From Chlorobaculum sp. MV4-Y (lineage in GTDB: Bacteria > Bacteroidota > Chlorobiia > Chlorobiales > Chlorobiaceae), in the NCBI RefSeq assembly GCF_025244685.1, contig NZ_CP104202.1, positions 1,430,359 to 1,494,358 on the forward strand: DNA of 64,000 nt. Direction: 5' to 3'. Positions 1 through 8,790 of the stretch are shown one piece after another. The position numbers and the translations under genes are program-made. The notes under the pieces were generated by a model that did not search any database, was not told where the DNA came from, and saw only the letters and a list, made by a program, of their open reading frames with translations. Each line of letters begins with the position of its first letter. Position 1 is the first letter of the stretch.

Positions 1-758
1 ACCGTGTTGTAGTCGTTGAACCAATGCTTCAGGCCTTTGTAGAGTTCGAGACCATCGGCTGGTGGGTTCAGGTAAATGTACTCATACTTGACGCTCCGCC
101 ATAACCGTTCGATGAAGACGTTGTCAATTGCTCGGCCTTTGCCATCCATGGAGAGTGCAGACTTGGACTCTGTGATGACGGCTTCGGCAAAGACCTCGCT
201 GGTGAACTGGCTGCCCTGATCGGTGTTGAGAATCTTGGGTGCCCCGTGCAACCGCACGGCTTCAAGCAAGACCTCGGCACACCATTTGGCATCCATGGTA
301 TTCGACACCGACCAGTTCAGCACATAGCGGCTTTTCAGGTCGATGATGGCCATCAGGTACATGAATCCATGGGCCATCGGCACATAGGTGATATCAGTTG
401 CCCAAACATGGTCGCTGTGCTTGATCGCAAGTCCCCGGAGCAGATACGGATAGACCTTATGGCCCGGCGCCGGTTTCGAGGTGTTCGGCTTGGGGCCGAT
501 GGCTTCCAGACCCATAAGGCGATAGAGCCGCCGTACCCGTTTGAGGTTGATCTTGTAGCCTTTGTCCATACTCAGCCATTGCCACATACGGTAAACGCCG
601 TAGTATGGCCTCAGCAGGTACTGCTCATCAATCAGCCGCATGAGCTCACGATTCAGCTTCGAGGTCTTTATCGGCTGATAATACAGGCCTGATCGGTGGA
701 TCGAAAGCAGGTCGCACTGGCGTTGCATGCTGATACCGCTATGTTCTTTCTCAACCAT
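1..758 (-). CDS. IS3-family transposase OrfB (DDE integrase core), 3' end missing
   Basis: This is the catalytic half of an IS3-type transposase, running off the left edge after about 252 codons. Reading the minus strand from the ATG at 758 I see the HTH_21-like start (SGISMQRQCDLLSIHRSGLYY) and the rve integrase core. Its acidic triad sits in WATDITYVP, TDQGSQFTS and FIERLWRSVKYE, so all three DDE residues are present. The frame is open upstream of 758 through the A-run at 794-802, which lies in the -1 frame relative to orfA. The active protein is therefore expected to be an OrfAB fusion rather than a product of this ATG. Confidence 0.85.
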   Translation of the reverse strand, partial: MVEKEHSGISMQRQCDLLSIHRSGLYYQPIKTSKLNRELMRLIDEQYLLRPYYGVYRMWQWLSMDKGYKINLKRVRRLYRLMGLEAIGPKPNTSKPAPGHKVYPYLLRGLAIKHSDHVWATDITYVPMAHGFMYLMAIIDLKSRYVLNWSVSNTMDAKWCAEVLLEAVRLHGAPKILNTDQGSQFTSEVFAEAVITESKSALSMDGKGRAIDNVFIERLWRSVKYEYIYLNPPADGLELYKGLKHWFNDYNT

Positions 759-781
759 GGAGCGTCGTTCCGAGAGCGATT

Positions 782-1072
782 TTACGACTGCAATTTTTTT
801 TTGAGCCAGTCGACCTCAACCTTCAATTGGCCGATGGTTTTGTAGAGTTCTTCGCTCTCCTGCTGATAATCCTGCTCGGTTTTCCTAGCCTTTTCACCTT
901 TCGAAAAGACATCGGAGGTCTTGTCGAGGAACTCCCGTTTCCATTGAGTGATCTGGTTCGGATGAAGCTCATGCTTCTGGGCGAGTTCTGCCATGGGAAG
1001 CCGTTCACTGAGGGCTTCCAGGACGACCTTTGTTTTGAATTCAGGCGTAAACTTGCGGCGTGTTTGTTTCAT
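782..1072 (-). CDS. IS3-family OrfA (HTH DNA-binding protein)
   Basis: A 96-residue protein that binds the IS ends. It carries the HTH_Tnp_1 fold of IS3/IS911 OrfA in roughly residues 6-50, with recognition-helix region PNQITQWKREFL, then a heptad-like segment that ends in WLKKKLQS. Family members use this second part as a leucine zipper for multimerisation. The gene ends inside the slippery A9 tract, so ribosomes slipping -1 continue into OrfB. Length and architecture are normal for the family. Confidence 0.9.
   Translation of the reverse strand: MKQTRRKFTPEFKTKVVLEALSERLPMAELAQKHELHPNQITQWKREFLDKTSDVFSKGEKARKTEQDYQQESEELYKTIGQLKVEVDWLKKKLQS
794..802 (-). other. programmed -1 frameshift slippery site (A9) of the IS
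   Basis: The minus strand reads CTC AAA AAA AAA TTG in the orfA frame. A tandem slip on A AAA AAA by -1 enters the orfB frame (AAA AAA ATT GCA GTC), which has no stop before the DDE domain. This is the known IS3-family mechanism; the slip itself is inferred. Confidence 0.75.
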
Positions 1073-1235
1073 AGTGACTGCTGGGTTTTTGTTGATCCAA
1101 TTTAACCAGCCGTCCTATTTTTGGGGAGTATCTCATCTTGATCATCATGACAAGAAGCATGAGTTTGCTTTCATAGTAAGGCGATACCTTCAAATCGCTG
1201 GTGAAATATCATCAAATCAAAGCAAGGAGAGTACT

Positions 1236-1466
1236 GTGGCAAACTGGAAAAAAGTAAAAGCTTACGCGATAGTTTGGGGATTTCAGGAAAACAAGGGTAA
1301 GATAAGGTTCTCTCTTGAAGACGGAGAAGAAGAGGATATTGCTGTAGATTCGACCTCCGAGCTTGCTGCAGTATCGGAACTCCTGCGCAATGAAGATGAA
1401 GCTTTCTTCGACACAGAAGGCAAATTTCTGCGAACGGGCTGGGAAATTCCCGGAAGCAAACTCTGA
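1236..1466 (+). CDS. small unknown protein, 76 aa
   Basis: I do not recognise the family. The GTG start at 1236 is chosen because an AAGGAGAG ribosome-binding site lies 5-12 bases upstream and the protein becomes compact and acidic from there (VANWKKVKAY..., then SLEDGEEEDIAVD). The frame continues upstream into the IS end, but that part looks non-coding. There is no signal peptide or membrane segment. The gene stops 37 bp before a lipoprotein gene and could be cotranscribed with it. The patch is AT-rich compared with the rest of the window, which suggests acquired DNA next to the IS. Confidence 0.55.
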   Translation: MANWKKVKAYAIVWGFQENKGKIRFSLEDGEEEDIAVDSTSELAAVSELLRNEDEAFFDTEGKFLRTGWEIPGSKL

Positions 1467-1503
1467 GAGCCATAATTTCAACAAAGCAACGGAGGATGCG
1501 AAA

Positions 1504-2061
1504 ATGAAAAAACTTTACGTTCTGACAGTACTTGCTGGTTTGTTTGTTATTTCGGGATGCCGCTCTTTTACTTCTCCTGCCCGTATTCACCAGGTACAAC
1601 CGAGCACAGGATACTGGATAGACTACGATGCCACGAGACGATGAGCGTTTATGACTGTCAATGACAGCGGAAAAGTGATTATGTTGTCCAAGCCATCGCC
1701 AGACGTTGCGCTTGATATAGCACACAAATATCTCGGCAAAATCAACTACAAAGAGATAGGCACAAAAGGAAGTCTCGAACTCGCCGAGAATGTCGTGCAG
1801 CTCGGCAAGCGGACATCGACGATAATGTTCTTGCGTGAAAGTCTTTATCGTTTGTCGGAACTTGCAAATGCGGACAAGCTTAATTCGGGAACCATAGAAC
1901 TTTTCAAACAAGCGATGCAGACCGCTCTTGATGTTGCTAAAGCTGAGGTCATCCAGGCGCAAGCTAACGCTGACAATGCAAAAGCAAGAAAGATCGAAAA
2001 ATTTACCGAACTCAGTAAAATGGGATTGAGCAACGATCAACTTCGTGATTTGATTCCATGA
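1504..2061 (+). pseudogene. lipoprotein gene interrupted by an in-frame TGA
   Basis: The first part (1504-1644) encodes a type II signal peptide with lipobox-like FVISGC, then SFTSPARIHQVQPSTGYW and a short tail ending at TGA 1642-1644. The same reading frame reopens immediately (ATG 1651) and runs to 2061. That second part ends in an alanine- and lysine-rich helical segment (ALDVAKAEVIQAQANADNAK) and FTELSKMGLSNDQLRDL. The frame is preserved, the gap is two codons and no ribosome-binding site precedes 1651, so I read this as one roughly 185-codon gene with a nonsense codon. Two coupled genes, or readthrough, remain possible. The family is not recognised. Confidence 0.6.
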
Positions 2062-2152
2062 GGAATGAATTGCATTCTGATGATTTCAAAAGCTTTCTAT
2101 GCAGACGGCGAGGATATGATTGTATAATTCTTTAGCCATGCGTTTCCGACAC

Positions 2153-2184
2153 AAAAAAAGCCTCCGAATTAGGAGGCTTTTTTT
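2153..2184. terminator. bidirectional rho-independent terminator
   Basis: GCCTCC (2160-2165) and GGAGGC (2172-2177) form a stem with a 6-base loop, flanked by A7 on the left and T7 on the right. It would stop transcripts of the lipoprotein gene on the plus strand and of tRNA-Cys on the minus strand. Confidence 0.85.
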
Positions 2185-2197
2185 GTATTGAACGAAG

Positions 2198-2273
2198 CGG
2201 CGACGGCAAGATTCGAACTTGCGATAGTTAAAGGTTTTGCAGACCCTGGTTTCAACCGCTCACCCACGTCGCC
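2198..2273 (-). tRNA. tRNA-Cys (anticodon GCA)
   Basis: On the minus strand the acceptor GGCGACG pairs with CGTCGCC. The D arm is a 3-bp GGT/ACC stem like that of E. coli tRNA-Cys. The anticodon arm is AGGGT-CTGCAAA-ACCTT (anticodon GCA), and the T arm is GCAAG-TTCGAAT-CTTGC. Two oddities: the variable region TAACTATC is 8 nt in my fold, and the base after the acceptor stem (position 73) reads G. The tRNA-Cys discriminator is usually U. No CCA is encoded. Confidence 0.85.
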
Positions 2274-2438
2274 ATTGTTTCGAGCCGCTCGGGCACGAAC
2301 ATCGGGCACAATAAAAGCAATGGATGCGCTGAACGATCACCTCATACCATAGAAATACCGTAAACACGGTAGTCAGGAACCGGTGAATTCTGCTTACTTT
2401 GTCCGTAAAACCGCAAACACGACAGAGCATTACAGCCC
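2274..2438. other. intergenic region with a small palindrome
   Basis: Between the divergent tRNA-Cys and the PLP-enzyme gene. It holds the inverted repeat TACCGT-AAAC-ACGGTA (2356-2371), which could be an operator or a weak hairpin. I see no riboswitch core. Confidence 0.3.
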
Positions 2439-3581
2439 ATGCACTTTGAAACCATCGCCATCCATGACGGCAATACGCCGGAAAGCTGCACCGGATCGGT
2501 GACGCCGCCGGTTTACCAAACCTCGACCTTCGCGCGGCCAAGCCTCGACGAGCGGGGCGAATTCTTCTATTCGCGCATCGGCAACCCGACGCGCTCGGCG
2601 CTCGAAACGACCCTTGCACTGCTCGAAAACGGCAAACACGCCACGACCTTTGCCTCCGGAGTGGCGGCGATGATGGCCGCGATGCAGGTGCTCAAGCCGG
2701 GCGACCATGTCGTCTCCAGCCTCGACGTGTACGGCGGCAGCTACCGCATCTTCGAGCAGCTCATGCGCCCGTGGGGCGTCAAAACCTCCTACGCGGCAAG
2801 CGAAGCGACGGAGAGGTATCTCGACTGCATTCGCCCGGAAACCCGCATGATCTGGGTCGAAACGCCATCCAATCCGCTTCTGCAAATCTGCGACATCCGC
2901 GCCCTCGCCGCAATCGCCAACGAACGCGGCATCGTGCTCGCGGTCGATAACACCTTCGCCAGCCCGTACTTCCAGCGCCCGCTCGACCTCGGAGCGCACC
3001 TCGTCGTGCACAGCACCACCAAGTACCTCGGAGGCCACAGCGACGTCATCGGGGGCGCGGTCATTGCGTCGGACGACAAGCTGCATCTCGCCGTCCGGGA
3101 CTACCAGGGCGCGGCGGGGGCGATTCCCGGCCCGTGGGACTGCTGGCTGATTTCGCGCGGCATCAAGACGCTGAAAATCCGCATGGAGGAGCACCAGAAG
3201 AACGCCCTGCATCTGGCGCGGGTGCTCGAAAAGCATCCGGCGGTAAGCCGCGTGATCTACCCCGGACTGGAGTCTCACCCGCAGCATGAGCTTGCCAAGA
3301 GCCAGATGAGCGGCTTCGGCGGGATGCTCACCCTCGCGCTGCACGGCGGGCTTCCGGCGGTGCGGAAGATGATCGGCGCATTGAAACTCTTCGCCATCGC
3401 TGACAGCCTCGGTGGCGTAGAGTCACTCGTCGCCTCTCCGGCGCTGATGACCCTCGGCCCGCTGAGTCAGGCGGAGCGCGACCGCCGCGCCTGCACCGAC
3501 GACCTGATACGCCTCTCGATCGGCCTCGAAAACGCAGAAGATCTCGAAGCGGACCTCCTGCAAGCCCTTGCAACTATCTAA
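2439..3581 (+). CDS. Cys/Met-metabolism PLP enzyme (cystathionine gamma-synthase or gamma-lyase)
   Basis: A 380-residue fold-type I PLP enzyme of the MetB/MccB family, cytosolic. Family features run in order: the N-terminal TIAIHDGN segment, YSRIGNPTRSALE, the cofactor-binding SGVAAMMAAM loop, VDNTFASPYFQRPLDLGAHL, and the Schiff-base lysine in STTKYLGGHSD (K195). Length is normal. It is followed after 12 bp by cysK, so the two probably form one operon. That neighbour suggests sulfur transfer between cysteine and homocysteine. The sequence alone does not tell synthase (toward methionine) from lyase (toward cysteine). Methionine can also be made by MetX/MetY encoded at 56-58.5 kb, which makes a lyase role reasonable but unproved. 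Confidence 0.88.
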   Translation: MHFETIAIHDGNTPESCTGSVTPPVYQTSTFARPSLDERGEFFYSRIGNPTRSALETTLALLENGKHATTFASGVAAMMAAMQVLKPGDHVVSSLDVYGGSYRIFEQLMRPWGVKTSYAASEATERYLDCIRPETRMIWVETPSNPLLQICDIRALAAIANERGIVLAVDNTFASPYFQRPLDLGAHLVVHSTTKYLGGHSDVIGGAVIASDDKLHLAVRDYQGAAGAIPGPWDCWLISRGIKTLKIRMEEHQKNALHLARVLEKHPAVSRVIYPGLESHPQHELAKSQMSGFGGMLTLALHGGLPAVRKMIGALKLFAIADSLGGVESLVASPALMTLGPLSQAERDRRACTDDLIRLSIGLENAEDLEADLLQALATI

Positions 3582-3593
3582 AACCGAACTCAA

Positions 3594-4526
3594 ATGGCCA
3601 TCATCCCGAATATCACCAGCACCATCGGACACACACCGCTCGTGCGGCTCAACAAGCTCGCAGAGGGCATTGAAGCCGACATTCTCCTCAAGCTCGAATT
3701 TTTCAACCCGCTCGGTAGCGTGAAAGACAGGATCGGACGCGCCATGATCGAGGCCGCCGAAGCCGAGGGAAAAATCAACGAAAAGACGCTCATCGTCGAG
3801 CCGACCAGCGGCAACACCGGCATCGCACTCGCCTTCGTCTGCGCCCAGCGCGGCTACCGCCTGCTGCTCACGATGCCCGAAACGATGAGCATCGAGCGGC
3901 GCAAACTGCTACGCTACCTCGGCGCCGAGCTGGTGCTCACCCCCGGCGCGCAGGGGATGAAGGGAGCAATTGAGGAGGCGGCGCGGATCGTCGAGGCGGA
4001 AAAAAACAGCTTCAACCCCGGCCAGTTCAGCAACCCAGCCAACCCCCTGATTCACCAGGCGACCACCGGCCCCGAAATCTGGAGCGACACCGAAGGGCGC
4101 GTTGACATGCTCGTGGCGGGCGTCGGCACAGGCGGCACCATCACCGGCACGTCGCGCTTCATCAAGGCGCTGAAGCCCGGCTTCAAGAGCATCGCCGTCG
4201 AGCCGAAAGATTCGCCGGTGCTCTCGGGCGGCCAGCCGGGGCCGCACAAAATCCAGGGCATCGGCGCAGGCTTCGTGCCCGAAGCGCTCGACGTGTCGCT
4301 GCTCGACGAGGTGGTGACGGTGAGCAACGAGGACGCCATTTCGACCGCCCGGATGCTCGCCGCGCAGGAGGGCATCCTCTGCGGCATCTCCTCCGGCGCG
4401 GCAGTTCACGCGGCAATCGAAGTGGCGAAGCGCTCGTCGTCCGCAGGCAAAACCATCGTCGCCATCATCCCGAGCACCGGAGAACGCTACCTCAGCACCG
4501 CGCTCTTCGAAGGCATCGAGGCATGA
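3594..4526 (+). CDS. cysK: cysteine synthase A (O-acetylserine sulfhydrylase)
   Basis: Makes cysteine from O-acetylserine and sulfide with PLP, in the cytosol. The 310-residue protein shows the CysK hallmarks: [11 protein letters not shown] at the start, the PLP lysine K44 in [12 protein letters not shown], the [11 protein letters not shown] phosphate/substrate loop, and [13 protein letters not shown] binding the cofactor phosphate. The C-terminal [11 protein letters not shown] serine loop and a normal ending ([12 protein letters not shown]) follow. It lies 12 bp after the cystathionine-type gene and probably shares its transcript. In a sulfide-oxidising phototroph sulfide is plentiful, so direct sulfhydrylation fits the lifestyle. 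It could in principle be the CysM or MccA variant, but the [11 protein letters not shown] motif favours CysK. Confidence 0.93.
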   Translation: MAIIPNITSTIGHTPLVRLNKLAEGIEADILLKLEFFNPLGSVKDRIGRAMIEAAEAEGKINEKTLIVEPTSGNTGIALAFVCAQRGYRLLLTMPETMSIERRKLLRYLGAELVLTPGAQGMKGAIEEAARIVEAEKNSFNPGQFSNPANPLIHQATTGPEIWSDTEGRVDMLVAGVGTGGTITGTSRFIKALKPGFKSIAVEPKDSPVLSGGQPGPHKIQGIGAGFVPEALDVSLLDEVVTVSNEDAISTARMLAAQEGILCGISSGAAVHAAIEVAKRSSSAGKTIVAIIPSTGERYLSTALFEGIEA

Positions 4527-4568
4527 ATGGATAATTGATAATTGTAGGGACGGCTCTCATGGCCGTCC
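4527..4568 (+). repeat. dispersed AT-rich repeat with GC hairpin downstream of cysK
   Basis: Directly after the cysK stop comes ATGGATAATTGATAATTG, a motif that recurs after xerD (61054-61087) and after the PEBP gene (63274-63299). It is followed by the hairpin GGACGGC-TCTCATG-GCCGTCC (4548-4568), which may terminate cysK transcription although no T run follows. The rest of the interval to 4685 shows no riboswitch core. Confidence 0.45.
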
Positions 4569-4685
4569 TCTTCAAATCCCGCAACGACAAATCACCTCTT
4601 TCCCTTTTTGACGCCAGCGCAGAACGTGTATATTTGTTCGTCCGGGTCAGCCCGGAAAATTTTGTCATTTTAGAGGAAACGCACC

Positions 4686-4895
4686 ATGCCAACCATCGCC
4701 ATAATCCTGAACGGCGAACGCAGAGAGATTCCGGCGGGCGCGACGGTCTCGGAGCTGCTGGTCATCGCGGAAGCGGATCGCCAGCCGGTGGCTGTGGTGG
4801 TCAACGAAAATATCGTGCGCCCTGACCAGCGAGACTCGTGTATCTTGCAGGATCAGGATCAGGTCGAAATTCTTGTTTTCGCTGGCGGAGGTTGA
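4686..4895 (+). CDS. thiS: ThiS sulfur-carrier protein
   Basis: A 69-residue ubiquitin-like sulfur carrier ending in the required Gly-Gly (VFAGGG). ThiF adenylates its C terminus, which then becomes a thiocarboxylate and gives sulfur to ThiG for the thiazole of thiamine. The [18 protein letters not shown] start, the VVNENIVRP loop and the acidic DQDQVEI strand are typical, as is the length. It is the first gene of a thiS-thiG-thiH-thiF run with a 32-bp gap to thiG. A GAGGAAA ribosome-binding site precedes the ATG. No TPP riboswitch (CTGAGA core) is visible in the 159-bp leader. Confidence 0.92.
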   Translation: MPTIAIILNGERREIPAGATVSELLVIAEADRQPVAVVVNENIVRPDQRDSCILQDQDQVEILVFAGGG

Positions 4896-4927
4896 TCGCC
4901 GCCAGATCAAAGTCTGTTATTTCATCC

Positions 4928-5707
4928 ATGGATTCACTTCGCTTAGGCTCATATACCTTCTCATCCCGCCTGATTCTCGGCACCGGCAAATTCAGCAGCA
5001 CTTCGGCGATGATCGAGGCCGTCCGCGCGTCGGGCACGCAGCTCGTGACGGTCGCCCTGCGGCGCTTCAATCGCGAACAGGCCGAGGATGATCTGTTCGG
5101 CCCGCTCTCGGAAATCGAGGGGCTCACGCTGATGCCCAACACCTCCGGCGCGGCCACCGCGCGCGAGGCGGTCAAGGCGGCGCACATTTCGCGCGAACTC
5201 TCCGGCAGCCCGTTCATCAAGGTCGAGATTCACCCGAACCCGCACCACCTGATGCCCGACCCGATCGAAACCTACGAGGCGTGCAAGATTCTTGCCACCG
5301 AAGGATTCATTGTCATGCCCTACATTCCGGCTGACCCGGTGCTGGCCAAGCGGCTCGAAGAAGTGGGGTGCAGCTCGGTGATGCCGCTCGGCTCGGCCAT
5401 CGGCAGCGGGCAGGGACTTTCGACCGCCGAGATGGTGCAGCTCATCATCCGCGAGAGCAACATTCCGGTTATCGTGGATGCGGGCCTGCGCTCGCCATCC
5501 GAAGCGTGCGCGGCGATGGAGATGGGGTGCGAGGCAGTGCTGGTCAACAGCGCGATTGCCGTCGCCCGCAATCCGGCGGCGATGGCAAGCGCTTTCGCCA
5601 AAGCGGTCGAGGCAGGATACGACGCTCGCAATGCCGGACTCATGCCGCGTTCGGGATCGGCGGTCGCCACCAGCCCGCTCACCTCGTTCCTCGGAGGGGC
5701 TTCATGA
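4928..5707 (+). CDS. thiG: thiazole synthase ThiG
   Basis: Condenses 1-deoxy-D-xylulose 5-phosphate, dehydroglycine and ThiS-thiocarboxylate into the thiazole phosphate of thiamine. The 259-residue TIM-barrel protein shows [10 protein letters not shown] near the start, the imine-forming lysine in [14 protein letters not shown] (K98), [12 protein letters not shown] binding phosphate, and [11 protein letters not shown]. The frame is open further upstream, but the ATG at 4928 gives the family N terminus ([15 protein letters not shown]). It overlaps thiH by 4 bp (ATGA), implying translational coupling. It acts as a complex with ThiS and ThiH in the cytosol. Confidence 0.95.
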   Translation: MDSLRLGSYTFSSRLILGTGKFSSTSAMIEAVRASGTQLVTVALRRFNREQAEDDLFGPLSEIEGLTLMPNTSGAATAREAVKAAHISRELSGSPFIKVEIHPNPHHLMPDPIETYEACKILATEGFIVMPYIPADPVLAKRLEEVGCSSVMPLGSAIGSGQGLSTAEMVQLIIRESNIPVIVDAGLRSPSEACAAMEMGCEAVLVNSAIAVARNPAAMASAFAKAVEAGYDARNAGLMPRSGSAVATSPLTSFLGGAS

Positions 5708-6771
5708 CCTGGCTTCCCGCATGGCTGACCGACGAGCGGCTGTCGGCGGACATCGAACCGCTGCTGCGGCAGGAGGAGAGCGAGTCGCTCGAACGGCTGG
5801 CCGCCGAAGCGCAGGCGGTGACGCTGCGCCGTTTTGGGCGCATCATTTCGCTCTACGCGCCGCTCTACCTCTCCAACTTCTGTTCGAGCGGCTGCGTCTA
5901 CTGCGGCTTCGCGTCGGACAGAAGGTCGCCGCGCCGCAAGCTCGATGTCGGCGAAATCGAAAAGGAGCTGCTCGCAATGAAGGCGCTCGGCATCGGCGAC
6001 GTGCTGCTGCTGACCGGCGAGCGCACCAACTCGGTGGGATTCGACTATCTGCGACGCGCCGTGGAGGTTGCCGCCCGGCACATGCCGCGCGTGGCCGTCG
6101 AGGCGTTTCCGATGAGCGTCGCCGAGTATCGCAGCCTGGCCGAGTGCGGCTGCACCGGCATGACGATCTACCAGGAAACTTACGATCCGGACAATTACCG
6201 CGAGCTGCACCGCTGGGGCCCGAAGCAGGATTTCCTCGAACGGCTCGAAACGCCGGAACGCGCCATCACCGGCGGCATCCGGAGCGTCGGTATCGGCGCC
6301 CTGCTCGGCCTCTCCGAGCCGGTCGGCGAAGCGCTCGCCGTGCTTCGCCACGCGCGGCATCTGTGCAAGACGTACTGGAAGGCGGGCGTCTCGGTCTCGT
6401 TCCCCCGCATCCGCCCGCAGGAGGGGGGCTTTCAGCCCAGTTTCACGGTGTCAGATCGCTTTCTTGCACGGATGATCTTCGCGTTCCGCATTGGAATGCC
6501 CGATGTCGATCTGGTGCTCTCGACCCGCGAAAGCCCGGCGTTTCGTGACGGCATGGCGGGCCTCGGCATCACCCGCATGAGCGTCGCCAGCCGCACGACC
6601 GTGGGCGGCTACGTCAAGGCGGAGACGGCTGGAGCGAGCCAGTTCGAGGTGTGCGACGACCGGAGCGCCGAAGCGTTCTGCGCCGCGTTGCGAGCCAAAA
6701 ATCTCGATCCGGTGTTCAAAAACTGGGATGCTGCCTACAACAACCCGCTCGCCGCAGAGGAGCGGGCATGA
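5704..6771 (+). CDS. thiH: 2-iminoacetate synthase ThiH (radical SAM)
   Basis: Cleaves tyrosine with SAM radical chemistry to give dehydroglycine (2-iminoacetate) for ThiG and p-cresol. The 355-residue protein carries the radical-SAM cluster motif CSSGCVYC (C60, C64, C67), the [14 protein letters not shown] loop, and the ThiH/BATS C-terminal half ([32 protein letters not shown]). It overlaps thiG upstream and thiF downstream by 4 bp each. Use of ThiH rather than the oxygen-dependent ThiO suits a strict anaerobe. ThiC, ThiD and ThiE are not in this window. Confidence 0.95.
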   Translation: MTWLPAWLTDERLSADIEPLLRQEESESLERLAAEAQAVTLRRFGRIISLYAPLYLSNFCSSGCVYCGFASDRRSPRRKLDVGEIEKELLAMKALGIGDVLLLTGERTNSVGFDYLRRAVEVAARHMPRVAVEAFPMSVAEYRSLAECGCTGMTIYQETYDPDNYRELHRWGPKQDFLERLETPERAITGGIRSVGIGALLGLSEPVGEALAVLRHARHLCKTYWKAGVSVSFPRIRPQEGGFQPSFTVSDRFLARMIFAFRIGMPDVDLVLSTRESPAFRDGMAGLGITRMSVASRTTVGGYVKAETAGASQFEVCDDRSAEAFCAALRAKNLDPVFKNWDAAYNNPLAAEERA

Positions 6772-7505
6772 GCCTGACCGACGAGCAACGCCAGCGCTAC
6801 GCCCGCCACCTCGCGCTACCGGAAGTCGGCGAAGCAGGACAGGAGAAGCTGCTCCGCTCGAAGGTGCTGGTGATCGGCGCGGGCGGCCTCGGCTCCCCCA
6901 CCGCCTTCTACCTCGCAGCGGCAGGCATCGGTACGATTGGAATTATGGACGGCGACACGGTCGATCTCTCCAACCTGCAACGCCAGATTCTGCACACCAC
7001 CGCCTCGGTCGGCGCGAACAAAACCACATCGGCACAGGAGCGTCTCGAAGCGCTCGATCCGTCGATCCGCATCGAGCCATACCCGTTCCGCCTGAGCGTT
7101 GACAACGCGCCGGAGATTCTCGCCGGATACGACTTCGTCATCGACGCCACGGACAACTTCGACTCGAAATTCCTCATCGCCCGTGCCTGCCACAAAGCCG
7201 CAAAACCCTACTCCCACGCCGGAATCCGCAACTTCCACGGCCAGACCATGACCGTCCTCCCCGGCCAGACCGCCTGCTACCGCTGCATCTTCCACGAAGA
7301 AGACGCACCGAAAGAGGCCATTCCACAAGGCCCCATCGGCGCACTTCCCGGCGTCATCGGCTCGATTCAGGCCATCGAAGCGATCAAATATTTGCTTGGT
7401 ATCGGCACACTGCTGACGGACGCGCTGCTGACGTTTGATGCGCTGACGATGAGTTTTCGGAAAGTGACGGTGAGGCGCGATTCGGCGTGTGGGGTTTGTG
7501 GGTGA
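6768..7505 (+). CDS. thiF: ThiF sulfur-carrier adenylyltransferase (E1-like)
   Basis: Activates the ThiS C terminus with ATP so sulfur can be loaded. The 245-residue protein has the E1/MoeB fold: RYARHLALPEVGEAGQEKL, the nucleotide loop VIGAGGLGSP, D and R residues of DTVDLSNLQRQI, and two zinc-binding pairs (CYRC and CGVC at the very C terminus). The start at 6768 overlaps the thiH stop as ATGA. No rhodanese domain is attached, so this is the short ThiF/MoeB type. Assignment to ThiF over MoeB rests on its place in the thi operon. Confidence 0.9.
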   Translation: MSLTDEQRQRYARHLALPEVGEAGQEKLLRSKVLVIGAGGLGSPTAFYLAAAGIGTIGIMDGDTVDLSNLQRQILHTTASVGANKTTSAQERLEALDPSIRIEPYPFRLSVDNAPEILAGYDFVIDATDNFDSKFLIARACHKAAKPYSHAGIRNFHGQTMTVLPGQTACYRCIFHEEDAPKEAIPQGPIGALPGVIGSIQAIEAIKYLLGIGTLLTDALLTFDALTMSFRKVTVRRDSACGVCG

Positions 7506-7769
7506 AGGAGGGGAATCGGGAACCTACGATGAGAGGTTTGTTGACTTTTTTGTGAATTTGTTCGAGATATGGATGTATTGGTATATCTATATCAGCGTAG
7601 TCTACAATTTCCTTAACACTACCAAAAGGAAAATTTGCTACCGATAAAGGCCTTATTACCCCCAAAGGCTCATTGCTTCGCATGCTTTCTTGAGAAAGCA
7701 CGCAAAGCTAATCCGAATTTGAACTCTAGAGATACGAATGTGTTCAATCTCTTGTTCGTTTTGCTTTTA
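7506..7769. other. AT-rich intergenic region after thiF
   Basis: Base composition drops sharply here compared with thiF, marking the edge of an accessory patch. A minus-strand stretch at about 7506-7701 translates to a protein-like segment (for example FGSVKEIVDYADIDIPIHPY) but runs on into thiF antisense. It may be a gene remnant. No RNA or promoter could be supported. Confidence 0.3.
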
Positions 7770-8680
7770 TTATAAATGCACATACATCTCCAACGATTCT
7801 TTGGTAGCCGCATACAGCTGCTCATGACTATTCCTTACTATGTGTTCGTTATAAGCCATCACCTGAGCATGACCTATCGTCCGTCTCTTTTCTTCTACAT
7901 TATTTTTCCGATCAACCAATAGCAAAGCAATAAATGAAGAAATAGGGTAATAAAATTCCAATCGCTGCGGAGGTTTCTTGGGATCACTCGTACCGTAAGT
8001 GTTAATCACAGGCTGATCACCCGTAACAAATTGCTTCGATGATTGGTTTTCGAGCAATACAAACTGGAGGCTGCGTCTATCGGCGTAAAGACTCCAGCCT
8101 ATATTAGTTGAATAAATATGGCTTAGGATGTTCCATATCTTTTCGAGATTAATATGTTTTGGAGGACTTACGTTAGCGAGAACACTTTTTTTATTTTCTT
8201 TGCCCTCATGTATTGAACGCAAAGAAAATATATGAAATCCATAAAGCCTTCGTCTGTTTCAAGAAATTTTATATCGCCGGAGCGGATAGAGTTCAGATGT
8301 CTGATAACACTGTCCTCAATTCTACCATGAAATTCCTCTTCAAGGTTGTTTACGGCTTCTTCAATTCTTTCACTTATGTCTGGATTAGTGATCCCTTGGC
8401 CTTGAACGAAGTTCCTTAACTCAAATATAAAGTTGAATTGCTTGATCAGGTCCTTGTGTAGCTTTTGAAGGAATGCTGGCGAAGGATCAATCGCGATTTT
8501 TTCTATGAAATCGATATCTGCTTGGTTTAGTTCTTTCAGTCTATAGAAGTCTCTCTCATTAGCAATCCCCATTAAGTTCGACTCGAATACATTATTTTCT
8601 CTTAGGCAAAATACTTTGTTATCCGTAGCCCAAGGCTTCAAATAATGGCGCCAAACATAATGCTGCTTTCTTTTCTTCAT
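7770..8680 (-). pseudogene. DUF4238-like protein gene, frameshifted
   Basis: The N-terminal half (from ATG 8680) starts MKKRKQHYVWRHYLKPW and continues FCLRENNVFESN, which is the DUF4238 signature; function of the family is unknown. It stops at 8168 after FSLT. The next frame continues the protein: KSVLANVSPPKHINLEKIWNILSH..., then VTGDQPVINTY, and ends at 7770. The frames meet at a minus-strand A7 run (about 8187-8193). Eight A residues would restore a single roughly 300-residue protein. Either this is a true null allele, a programmed slip, or a homopolymer error. The gene is AT-rich, with codon use unlike its neighbours, and sits in an accessory patch. Confidence 0.65.
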
Positions 8681-8790
8681 AGCTGATGATTCCTTGCGAT
8701 AAAAAGTATTTTTGTGGTATAATTGCTTAGCTGATCTAAGTATCTCAGAAAAAGCAAAAAGACTCTTTTGGCATAAAACATGCGCATAGA

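Larger units (their letters stand above)
1..1135 (-). mobile_element. IS3-family insertion sequence, truncated by the window edge
   Basis: The two overlapping minus-strand frames, orfA and orfB, are the classic IS3 arrangement, with transposase made by a -1 frameshift. On the minus strand the sequence upstream of orfA begins TGAGATACTCCCC at about position 1135, and IS3 ends typically start with TG, so this is my tentative outer end. The other end lies left of the window, so neither inverted repeat nor target duplication can be verified. No decay is visible in the part present. Confidence 0.8.

Noticed and set aside
1642..1644. TGA as selenocysteine codon
   Set aside because: No hairpin typical of a bacterial SECIS is seen directly after it, and the lipoprotein is not a redox enzyme.
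2439..3581. A long minus-strand frame (2430-3344) opposite the PLP-enzyme gene
   Set aside because: It is a shadow: arginine- and alanine-rich translation without family motifs, opposite a clear enzyme.
4527..4685. TPP riboswitch upstream of thiS
   Set aside because: The CTGAGA core and partner arm are absent from the 159-bp leader.
7506..7701. Protein-like minus-strand segment after thiF
   Set aside because: It continues as antisense of thiF and has no ribosome-binding site; kept only as a possible remnant.
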